Source: Lamprobacter modestohalophilus (lineage in GTDB: Bacteria; Pseudomonadota; Gammaproteobacteria; Chromatiales; Chromatiaceae). Taken from it: a stretch of 64,000 nucleotides of DNA. A program made the translations under genes and the position numbers. The DNA lies in NCBI RefSeq assembly GCF_016583905.1, contig NZ_NRRY01000005.1, positions 100,550 through 164,549 on the forward strand, read 5' to 3'. Position 1 is the stretch's first letter, and every line of letters begins with the position of its first letter. The notes beneath the pieces are model-generated. The model did no database searches, had not been told where the DNA came from, and saw only the letters and a list, made by a program, of their open reading frames with translations. This document shows, one piece after another, positions 20,249 to 27,633 of the stretch.

Positions 20249-21058
20249 TCACCCCCTGAAAAGTCGGCTGAACAACCCTTTTCGCTCCATCTCGAGAAAG
20301 CGCATCGGCCGCTCCTCACCGAGATATCTAGCCACCATATCGCTGTAGGCCTGGCCCGCATCAGACTCGACATCCAAGATCACCGGAGTACCCGCGTTCG
20401 ATGCATTCAGCACGGCCTTCGATTCCGGGATCACGCTCAACAGGTTGAGCGCAAGGATCTCCTGCACGTCTTCAACGCCGAGCATCTCGCCACTCGCAAC
20501 GCGCTCTGGCGAGTAGCGGCTCAGCAGCAGGAACTCGCGGATCGGCTCCTCGTTCTCGAGTGCTCGGCGCGATTTGCTGGAGAGGATGCCGAGCATGCGA
20601 TCGGAATCGCGCACCGAAGACACCTCCGGATTCGTCACCACCACGGCATCATCGGCAAAGTACATTGCCATCAGTGCCCCATGCTCGATACCAGCGGGGG
20701 AATCGCAGACGATATAGTCATGCGTCTTGCGCAATTCTTCGAGCACTTGGCCAACCCCTTCTTGGGTCAGCGCATCCTTGTCCCGGGTCTGAGACGCCGG
20801 CAAGATAAAGAGATGCTCGCAACGCTTGTCGCGAATCAAGGCCTGGTTGAGGTTCGCCTCGCCATTGATGACATTGGCAAAGTCGTAGACCACGCGTCGC
20901 TCGCAGCCCATGATCAGGTCGAGGTTACGCAGGCCGACATCGAAATCGATCACCACTGTACGATGCCCGCGCTGCGCGAGGCCCATGGCCATCGCGGCAG
21001 ATGTGGTGGTCTTGCCGACGCCCCCTTTTCCCGAGGTTATGACGATAGTTCTGGCCAA
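20249..21058 (-). CDS. minD: Septum site-determining ATPase MinD
   Basis: Membrane-cycling ParA-type ATPase that recruits MinC. The 269-residue protein has the deviant Walker A GKGGVGKTTTSAAM near residue 10, DFDVGLRNLDLIMG near 38, DSPAGIEHGALMAMYFADDA near 120 and the C-terminal amphipathic targeting helix RFLEMERKGLFSRLFRG. It is co-directional with minC (184-base gap) and minE (3-base gap). Confidence 0.98.
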   Translation of the reverse strand: MARTIVITSGKGGVGKTTTSAAMAMGLAQRGHRTVVIDFDVGLRNLDLIMGCERRVVYDFANVINGEANLNQALIRDKRCEHLFILPASQTRDKDALTQEGVGQVLEELRKTHDYIVCDSPAGIEHGALMAMYFADDAVVVTNPEVSSVRDSDRMLGILSSKSRRALENEEPIREFLLLSRYSPERVASGEMLGVEDVQEILALNLLSVIPESKAVLNASNAGTPVILDVESDAGQAYSDMVARYLGEERPMRFLEMERKGLFSRLFRG

Positions 21059-21159
21059 GAAGGACTCCCCTTATTCATGTTGACCTTATTCGAAAACCTG
21101 CTTTCGACTCATCACTGCCGCTGCCGCTGCCCAGCAGGGGCCGCTCCAGTTATCTCGGT

Positions 21160-21238
21160 GCCTGGCACAGACTAAAGCAAAGCAGCGTCCAGCGCAGGCT
21201 AAAGCGGCGAACGACACAGACGATAGCGGCAACCGACA
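21160..21238. repeat. Degenerate 22-bp tandem repeats between minC and minD
   Basis: Two adjacent 22-base units, GCGGCGAACGACACAGACGA plus TA and GCGGCAACCGACACAGACTA plus TA, occupy about 21205-21248. Weaker copies of the CACAGACTAAAGC core precede them. They lie in the minC-minD gap and overlap the minC stop. No function can be assigned. Confidence 0.55.
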
Positions 21239-21242
21239 CAGA

Positions 21243-22028
21243 CTATAGCGGTTCTATGCGCAAAACATCATGATCCAGAAAGACCTGGGTCTGACAGCCC
21301 TTTAGCTTCGCGGGGATGCTGTCACTGACCCGATAATGACCCGCCACCGAGACCAGCTCCGCCTGGAGGTCGGAGCAGAAGATACGCGCCTTCCTATCTC
21401 CGTGCAGTCCCGCGATCGCCCGCCCACGCATCGGCGCGTAGACGTGGATATTGCCATCGGCCATGAGCTCGGCACCCGAATTGACCGCGGCAAGCACGGT
21501 CAGATCGCCACCAGCAGCATAGACGCGCTGCCCAGAGCGCACCGGACGATCGACCAAATGCGAGCCGGTCTCGACCCCGATCTGTGGCTTGGCGGACTGG
21601 CCGGTAACCGGCAGCTCAAGCGCCAAGTCATCAACCACCTCGGGCTTGGCGTTGGGCTTCGCAGCATCGCTCAGTATGGCTAGCTCCATCGCCTTGGCCG
21701 CCTCATGCTGGGCAGCGCCGCCACCACGCACCCCCACCGGAATCATGCCAAGCCCACGCAGAAGGCCGACCAGCTGTGGAAACCCAACCTCCTCATCCTC
21801 AGACGGCAGGGCGTTAAGCTCGATCACCACCGGCGTATGTTGAAAAAAACCCGGCGCTTGCTGCACCTTCGGCATCAGCTGCGCTTCAACAGCGTCCATA
21901 TCGAGCCGCAACAGGCGAATCACGGGCAAGGTGAACCCCGCCGCTTTTAGCTCAAACGCCGGCGCAGAGCTTGCCAGCTCGCTGCCCGCAGTCTGATCCT
22001 TGGCCGGTATTCCAATAGTCAATGACAT
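21243..22028 (-). CDS. minC: Septum site-determining protein MinC
   Basis: FtsZ polymerisation inhibitor that works with MinD. The 261-residue protein has an N-terminal MinC_N domain (FELKAAGFTLPVIRLLRLD... VVIELNALP), an Ala/Pro-rich linker of about 60 residues, and the C-terminal beta-helix (RPVRSGQRVYAAGGDLTVLA, then GADGNIHVYAPMRGRA-like turn, HGDRKARIFCSDLQAELVSVAG). Length and domain order are normal. It is the first gene of minC-minD-minE. Confidence 0.96.
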   Translation of the reverse strand: MSLTIGIPAKDQTAGSELASSAPAFELKAAGFTLPVIRLLRLDMDAVEAQLMPKVQQAPGFFQHTPVVIELNALPSEDEEVGFPQLVGLLRGLGMIPVGVRGGGAAQHEAAKAMELAILSDAAKPNAKPEVVDDLALELPVTGQSAKPQIGVETGSHLVDRPVRSGQRVYAAGGDLTVLAAVNSGAELMADGNIHVYAPMRGRAIAGLHGDRKARIFCSDLQAELVSVAGHYRVSDSIPAKLKGCQTQVFLDHDVLRIEPL

Positions 22029-22145
22029 GGTCTCGACGATACTCCAAAAGACGCTGCAAGCGGCTGCACTGAGGCGGCGCTCAACCCGAGGCGCTTAGTG
22101 TGAAACAAGCGCTTCATTGCACGGGTTGGCGACGCGGCACATCGA

Positions 22146-22490
22146 TTACCCCGGGGGCCATTGCAGCGGACGCCCACCAATCAGGTGGACGTGTAGATGG
22201 TAAACAGTCTGGCCGCCGCCAGCGTTACAGTTGATCAGCGTCCGGTAGCCTTGCTCGGCAATCCCTTCCTGCTGAGCCACCTTTGCCGCTGCTAGCATCA
22301 AGCGGCCGAGCAGCTCAGCGTCTTCCGGCCCCGCGTCGTTGAGGGTCGGGATTGGCTTGCGCGGGATCACCAGCACATGCACTGGCGCCTGCGGATTGAG
22401 GTCGCGGAACGCCACCACCTCGTCGTCTTCATAGATGAGGTCCGCCGCGACCTCACCGTTGGCGATCTTGCCGAAGATCGTATCAGACAT
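22146..22490 (-). CDS. hinT: HIT family purine nucleoside phosphoramidase (HinT)
   Basis: Hydrolyses AMP-amine conjugates such as adenylated by-products of lysyl-tRNA synthetase. The 114-residue protein starts MSDTIFGKIANGEVAADLIY and has the catalytic HIT motif HLHVHLIGG near residue 99, with the conserved VLVIPRKPIPTLND near 40. It ends with the WPPG typical of HinT. It lies between minC and recR on the same strand. Confidence 0.95.
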   Translation of the reverse strand: MSDTIFGKIANGEVAADLIYEDDEVVAFRDLNPQAPVHVLVIPRKPIPTLNDAGPEDAELLGRLMLAAAKVAQQEGIAEQGYRTLINCNAGGGQTVYHLHVHLIGGRPLQWPPG

Positions 22491-22518
22491 CGGTCTCTCC
22501 GCTCTTGCTTAACGTGAA

Positions 22519-23115
22519 TCAGAGCCCCTGCCGACCCGCAAAGGCATGTGCCAGGGTACTCCCGTCGACAAACTCGAGCTCACCGCCAAGCGGCACACCA
22601 TGCGCAATGCGACTCAGACGCAGCTGGGAGCCGCGTGCCAGGTCAGCGATATAATGGGCCGTCGCCAGGCCCTCGACCGTCGGACTGATGGCGAGGATCG
22701 CCTCGCCGAGGTCGGGCTCCTTGAAACGCGCCTCGAGCCGGTCGAGGCCGAGCTCTTCGGGTCCAATGCCATCGAGCGGCGACAGCCGGCCACCGAGCAC
22801 GAAGTACAGCCCTTCGTAATGCGTCGCCTGTTCAATCGCGACAATATCCGACGGCTGCTCAACGATACAGAGTAAGCGCGGATCGCGGCGCTCGCTCGCG
22901 CACAAGTGGCAACGCACATGCTCAGTCAACGTCCGGCAGCGCTCGCATCGACCAATCCGCTCCATCGCTGCCGCCATCACCTGCGCCAGCTGACGCCCTG
23001 CATCCCGATCACGCTCTAGCAGGTGAAAGGCCATGCGCTGGGCGGATTTCGGCCCAATGCCGGGCAGCCGGCGCAATGATTCCACAAGCTGATTCAGCAG
23101 ACTGGATTCGGACAC
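22519..23115 (-). CDS. recR: Recombination mediator RecR
   Basis: With RecO and RecF loads RecA on gapped DNA. The protein has the helix-hairpin-helix [20 protein letters not shown], a four-cysteine zinc site ([16 protein letters not shown]) and a Toprim domain with [24 protein letters not shown] at 23115 gives 198 residues, the family norm; an ATG at 23163 would add 16 unconserved residues. It is the last gene of the ffs-dnaX-ybaB-recR unit, 67 bases after ybaB. Confidence 0.95.
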   Translation of the reverse strand: MSESSLLNQLVESLRRLPGIGPKSAQRMAFHLLERDRDAGRQLAQVMAAAMERIGRCERCRTLTEHVRCHLCASERRDPRLLCIVEQPSDIVAIEQATHYEGLYFVLGGRLSPLDGIGPEELGLDRLEARFKEPDLGEAILAISPTVEGLATAHYIADLARGSQLRLSRIAHGVPLGGELEFVDGSTLAHAFAGRQGL

Positions 23116-23182
23116 TGCAAGCAACCACCGGTCACTGGAAATAGGCGACGGGCAAACAAGCATCCCGGCGCTGACGAGAAGG

Positions 23183-23506
23183 TCAAAACGGGAGCTTCAT
23201 CCCAGGCGGCAATGGCAGTCCAGCCGTCAGCTCCGCCATGCTCTCCTGCGACTTCTCGCTAACGCGGCGCGCGGCATCATTAACAGCCGCGGCGACCAGA
23301 TCCTCGAGCATCTCTTTATCGTCTGCCATCAGCGAGGGATCGATCTCAACCCGCTTGACCTCATGGCGGCCGGTCATGGTGACCTTGACCATACCGGCAC
23401 CGGATTCACCGGTGATCTCTTCACTCGCAAGCCGCTCCTGCGACTTCTTCATCTCCTCCTGCAATTTCTGGGCTTGCTTCAGCATCCCACCCAATCCGTT
23501 CTTCAT
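23183..23506 (-). CDS. ybaB: YbaB/EbfC family nucleoid-associated protein
   Basis: Small dimeric DNA-binding protein between dnaX and recR. The 107-residue sequence starts [20 protein letters not shown], followed by the conserved [20 protein letters not shown] and a C-terminal [12 protein letters not shown], all characteristic of the family. The gap from dnaX is 108 bases. Confidence 0.96.
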   Translation of the reverse strand: MKNGLGGMLKQAQKLQEEMKKSQERLASEEITGESGAGMVKVTMTGRHEVKRVEIDPSLMADDKEMLEDLVAAAVNDAARRVSEKSQESMAELTAGLPLPPGMKLPF

Positions 23507-23614
23507 TGCTCAACCTCTTCTCGTCGATGATCCAAAAATCTCCAGCTCAGCGGCCTTAGCCCAGCCAGCCAAGTCGGCCCCAAAACGCCCAGCAAATGGG
23601 CCTCAGCCCCGCCA

Positions 23615-25564
23615 TCAGCTCCCGGCAGACACAGGCAGCGCGGTGAGCGTACCTGGTACCCACTCGGCCTCGAAGCGCTCGCGCAACTGCTGGGCGACGG
23701 GATCGGCCTGCAAGGCACGCTCGGCGGCGCTCAAGCGGTTCGCGTCATCGCGAGCGCGGCGCAGCGCAGGCGTCTCATCCATGACCGTATCGGCAACGAT
23801 CTCTAACCGCAGATCGCTTGCGAGCGCGGCGGCCAACGCCGCTCCGAGCCGTTGCTCGGCGCCCGCGGCACGCAGGTTCAGATGCCCCGGGTCCAGCACC
23901 AGCCGCAGCCGCTTTCCATCCCAGGCGCTGAGCGCGCAGTGGCGCGCCAGCTCCAACGCCAGCCCGCCCAGGCCGATGCTCGCCACCAGCTGCTCCCAAT
24001 CCTCAGCCGAGCGGAGCGCATGAGCCCCGGATGCCAAGCCTGAATCGGGGGCCTGCCGGGACGCCCGCAATGGCGGCTCATCGCCCCGGGGCACCAGGCT
24101 TGGAGCAGACTCAAGAGCTGCCGGCTCGAATGCAGCCGTTGAGTCCGCGCACGGGCCGGGTTGGGGCTTTGCCGCACTTGCTGATGCGGTTGGACGCCTT
24201 GCTTCTGGAGCACTTCTTGAGGCAGCACTGGCTGAGGCAGAACTGGCTGCAGCCTCAGCGCCACTAACCGCTGGCCGCGGTGCCTGATCTTGGTCGCGAA
24301 CACCCATTCCTGGCTTAGAGCCAAAGCCAGCGCCGGTGACGGAGCCGGTGACGGAGCCGGTACAAGCGTTCACTCCTGATGTTGACCCTGCTCCCTGCGG
24401 CGCAGAATGAGCGCCTGCGCCTGACGTTGCCCCCGATCCCTTCGGCGGTGTTGATGGCGCTGGAGCGCGGGATTCGATCGATGCCGGCCGAAACGCCAAC
24501 GCTCGCAACAACACCATCTCTAGACCCGCACGCGGATCAGGCGCCAGCTCGAGGTCACCCTGTCCGGTCAGCAGCACCTGATAGTAGAGCTGCACGTCTT
24601 CGGTTGATAGACGCTTGGCCAGTGCGTCGAGGCGCGCGTCGTCGGGGTCGTCGCTGAGCAGCGTTGATGGTACCTGCTGCGCAAGCGCGAGGCGATGCAA
24701 GGCGCCAATGAGATCCACGAGCACAGCTGAAAAATCTGGCGTCAGCTCGGCGATGCGACCGATCTCGGCGAGGACGCGCGCCGCGTCGCCAGCGGCCATG
24801 GATTCGAGTAGATCGAGCGTCAGCTCGCCGCCGCGGGTGCCCAACATGGCCCGCACATCATCAACCTTAACCAGGCCCGCACCATAGGCGATTGCTTGAT
24901 CCAACAGACTCAGCCCATCGCGCATGCTGCCATCGGCAGCCCGCGCCAACAGCGTCAACGCCGGCATCTCAAAGCCGAGCGACTCGGCCTCGAGCACAGT
25001 GACGAAGCGATCGCGAATCTGCTCCGGCAACAGGCGCTTCAGGTTGAATTGCAGACAGCGCGACAAGACCGTCGCCGGCAACCGCTGCGGGTCGGTGGTC
25101 GCGAGCACGAATTTCACGTGCGGTGGCGGCTCTTCCAGGGTCTTCAGCAGCGCATTGAAGCTGCTCGCCGAGAACATGTGCACCTCGTCGATCAGGTAGA
25201 CCTTGAAGCGCCCGCGCACCGGCGCAAAGGGCACGTTATCGAGCAGCTCCCGGGTCTGATCGACCTTGGTCCGCGAGGCCGCATCGACCTCTAGCAGGTC
25301 GACGAAGCGCCCGGCATCGATCTCGGTGCAGGCCGAGCAGACGCCGCAGGGCGTCGGACTCACGCCCTGCTCGCAGTTGAGCGTCTTGGCGAGGATACGG
25401 GCGAGCGTGGTCTTGCCGACGCCGCGGGTACCGGTTAACAGATAGGCATGATGCAGCTGGCCGCGCTCGAGGCCATTGACGAGCGCCCGCACGACATGCT
25501 CTTGGCCAACAAGATCGGAGAAGGACCGAGGGCGCCACTTTCGCGCGAGGACCTGATAGGTCAT
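23615..25564 (-). CDS. dnaX: DNA polymerase III subunit tau
   Basis: Clamp-loader ATPase that also binds the polymerase core and DnaB. The 649-residue protein starts MTYQVLARKWRPRSFSDLVG, with Walker A GTRGVGKTTLARILAKTLN near residue 45, the zinc site CGVCSACTEIDAG near 73, DEVHMFSASSFNALLKTLEE near 126 and the arginine finger TVLSRCLQF. A Pro/Ala/Ser-rich linker (about 370-520) precedes tau domain V. I see no A-rich slippery heptamer like that of E. coli, so a separate gamma form by frameshift is not supported. The in-frame extension to 25735 covers the SRP RNA gene and is not coding. Confidence 0.97.
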   Translation of the reverse strand: MTYQVLARKWRPRSFSDLVGQEHVVRALVNGLERGQLHHAYLLTGTRGVGKTTLARILAKTLNCEQGVSPTPCGVCSACTEIDAGRFVDLLEVDAASRTKVDQTRELLDNVPFAPVRGRFKVYLIDEVHMFSASSFNALLKTLEEPPPHVKFVLATTDPQRLPATVLSRCLQFNLKRLLPEQIRDRFVTVLEAESLGFEMPALTLLARAADGSMRDGLSLLDQAIAYGAGLVKVDDVRAMLGTRGGELTLDLLESMAAGDAARVLAEIGRIAELTPDFSAVLVDLIGALHRLALAQQVPSTLLSDDPDDARLDALAKRLSTEDVQLYYQVLLTGQGDLELAPDPRAGLEMVLLRALAFRPASIESRAPAPSTPPKGSGATSGAGAHSAPQGAGSTSGVNACTGSVTGSVTGAGFGSKPGMGVRDQDQAPRPAVSGAEAAASSASASAASRSAPEARRPTASASAAKPQPGPCADSTAAFEPAALESAPSLVPRGDEPPLRASRQAPDSGLASGAHALRSAEDWEQLVASIGLGGLALELARHCALSAWDGKRLRLVLDPGHLNLRAAGAEQRLGAALAAALASDLRLEIVADTVMDETPALRRARDDANRLSAAERALQADPVAQQLRERFEAEWVPGTLTALPVSAGS

Positions 25565-25604
25565 GAGGTCAGTTACAGGCGAGCCTGACGCAGCCAGGAA
25601 ATAG

Positions 25605-25719
25605 GGTGGCGAGCCACGCCAGCCACACCCCGGCACACACATCCACTGCTGCGGCTGCTCCCTTCCGGGCCTGACCGGGTTCACAGTTTCGTGTTGCGAG
25701 GGGACCGACGAGGCCCACC
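25605..25719 (-). ncRNA. ffs: Signal recognition particle 4.5S RNA
   Basis: Scaffold RNA of the SRP, which binds Ffh for co-translational targeting. On the minus strand the molecule has paired ends (GGTGGGCC and GGCTCGCCACC) and the universal domain IV hairpin with CAGGCCCGGAAGGGAGCAGC, including the GGAA tetraloop and the asymmetric loop that Ffh contacts. Size about 115 nt matches the small bacterial form. A TATGCA box sits just upstream (minus strand). It precedes dnaX by 40 bases, a common gammaproteobacterial arrangement. Confidence 0.93.
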
Positions 25720-25904
25720 ATTGCATAATGCGCAACGGCTCACTGCCGAGACGCGACGTGCCAAGTTAGCAGTCACCGAGCGCTGCCGCAAGCATCAGGT
25801 GGCAAACCGAGGCACGATCGCAGCCCGATCTTGCTACTCTCTGCACCCTGACTCATCGTGATCAGTCGCACGCGCGGCAGCTAAAGACGAGGCAAGACAG
25901 GCTC

Positions 25905-27392
25905 ATGACGCATTGGACATCCGGCCCGGCGCCAGCAGAAAGACCCTCGAGACAACCGCACCGAAGTGCAGGCATCGGCATGGCGCTCAGCCTGCTGCTG
26001 GTTGCCGCGGCTCACAGCAGCGCTGCACAAGAGCCGGTTCCAGAGTCCACGGGATTCGCGACAGACGCCAACCCGAACCCTCACCTGAGCGCTAAGGCGG
26101 ACCCTGAGGCGGACCGGGCGGCGGGCCAGGCGGCAGACCAAGAGGCAGGCTGGGGCGAGCCTACGGCGAACGACAGCCCGGATGGCGACCTCTCGACTCT
26201 GCTCGAGCGCTCGCTCGAGAGCGCTGGCTCGCTGTGGCAGCAGTCAACCCAGTCTGCAGACAACTGGTGGCAACGTTCGCGCGAGACCACACTCGAGGCC
26301 TGGGATGAGGCCCGGCGCTCCCTGAATCCAGCCGATCCACCAGCAACCGCGGCCCTCTGGAAGCAGCTGGTGCCGAAGCTCGAGGAGACGCTGCAGATCG
26401 AAGAGTCTCGGGCAGCGCTACCCGACCAGGCCTGGCTCGGCCGCGACAAGCTAGATGCCGATGCCGATATCAATGCCCTGCTCGACGCCTCGGTCGCCAT
26501 CCTCTCGGGCTCGCCAGTGCAGGCCTACCGCGCTCAGATCGAGTCGCTGCGCACGCAGATCGCGCAGGCACGCACCGACATCGACCAGTTCCGACGCGCA
26601 CGCATCGCTGCGCCCACTGAGTCGCTGATCGCAACCACCGTCGCCGGTTACGACGCACGCATCGCCGAGCGCGAGGCCGATATCCGTGAATACCGCGCCG
26701 AGCTCGAGCGGATCAAGGCCGAGTTCGTGCGCGAGCTGCGCGCGATGGGGCTCGAGCTCAGTAACGATCAGGTCGACCTGCTGCTCGCCACCGTGGTCGG
26801 CGACAACATCATCGACCTCGGCATCGTCTTCGACAACGTCAAGGCGATCACCGAGCAGCTCGAGATCTTGGTCGAAGAGAGCGGCGAGGATCTCGAGAGC
26901 GCTCGCCGCTATTACGGCATGTACGTGATCCTGCTGCGCGCCCTTGCGCGTATGCACAGCGATGTCGCGCAGGCGATCGAGACACGTTACATCCCAGAGA
27001 TCAACGCCATCGCCGGGCGCGCCGCCGACCTCAGCGAGCAGACGCGCGCGTTGATGCGGTCGCAACCGGAGCGCAGTCAGCTGCTGCGCAATAACCTCAA
27101 GGCGCAGCAGCTGACCATCGAGGCCGCTGGCGTCTACCGCGATTACCTCGCTGAACAGCGCAACGAGGTCGAGCAGGCTCGATCCGCGCTGGATGCCGAC
27201 ATCGAGACCGCCTGGAACACCTATCAAACGGTCCGTGTCTCGGGCGAGCTGGTCGATCTCGTACAATCCAGCCAGAGCCTGCTTGACGGGTTGCTCGAGC
27301 GCGAGGTGCCGCCGCTGCGGCCCTTCCAAAACCTCGAGATGCAACGCGAGCTCGAGAAGCTCACCCGCGAGCTGCGTCGCTCAGAGGGTTGA
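25905..27392 (+). CDS. Exported coiled-coil protein of unknown function
   Basis: Not recognised. The 495-residue protein has an N-terminal hydrophobic export signal (GIGMALSLLLVAAAHSSAAQ, about 24-44), then about 90 residues rich in Ala, Glu, Asp and Trp. A largely helical, charged body follows: a coiled coil at about 200-290 (QIESLRTQIAQARTDIDQFR, RIAEREADIREYRAELERIK) and helical segments to the end. There is no C-terminal membrane helix, so a periplasmic location is inferred. It is divergent from ffs-dnaX and co-directional with the GGDEF/EAL gene 241 bases downstream, but linkage is unproven. Codon use resembles the neighbours. Confidence 0.8.
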   Translation: MTHWTSGPAPAERPSRQPHRSAGIGMALSLLLVAAAHSSAAQEPVPESTGFATDANPNPHLSAKADPEADRAAGQAADQEAGWGEPTANDSPDGDLSTLLERSLESAGSLWQQSTQSADNWWQRSRETTLEAWDEARRSLNPADPPATAALWKQLVPKLEETLQIEESRAALPDQAWLGRDKLDADADINALLDASVAILSGSPVQAYRAQIESLRTQIAQARTDIDQFRRARIAAPTESLIATTVAGYDARIAEREADIREYRAELERIKAEFVRELRAMGLELSNDQVDLLLATVVGDNIIDLGIVFDNVKAITEQLEILVEESGEDLESARRYYGMYVILLRALARMHSDVAQAIETRYIPEINAIAGRAADLSEQTRALMRSQPERSQLLRNNLKAQQLTIEAAGVYRDYLAEQRNEVEQARSALDADIETAWNTYQTVRVSGELVDLVQSSQSLLDGLLEREVPPLRPFQNLEMQRELEKLTRELRRSEG

Positions 27393-27633
27393 TCTGGCCG
27401 GAACGGCGCGATCAGTCGAGCAAAAACGTGACTCAAAGAAGAGGCGCAAAGAACAACCCCCGGCGATGTCTGTAGGCAGCTAACAGGAATCACATAAGCC
27501 GAATTTCGCACGAAGTCTTGACCCGGGCGGTTGCCCACCATCAAAGTAACGAACCGGGAATACCCGCAAGATCGGGTAGACCAACCCTGAAGCTCTTCAT
27601 GGGCTTATCGCCAAGCCTCTGCCTTGTATTTTC

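Noticed and set aside
23615..25564. Programmed frameshift making a gamma subunit from dnaX
   Set aside because: I saw no A-rich slippery heptamer followed by a hairpin near the domain III/IV boundary.
25565..25735. In-frame N-terminal extension of dnaX
   Set aside because: It reads through the SRP RNA gene; DnaX proteins start at MTYQVLARKWRP.
26451..27344. 297-codon minus-strand frame opposite the coiled-coil protein
   Set aside because: Its sequence is Asp/Leu/Val-rich without a signal or motif. The plus frame has an export signal and heptad patterns, so the plus frame is taken as the gene.
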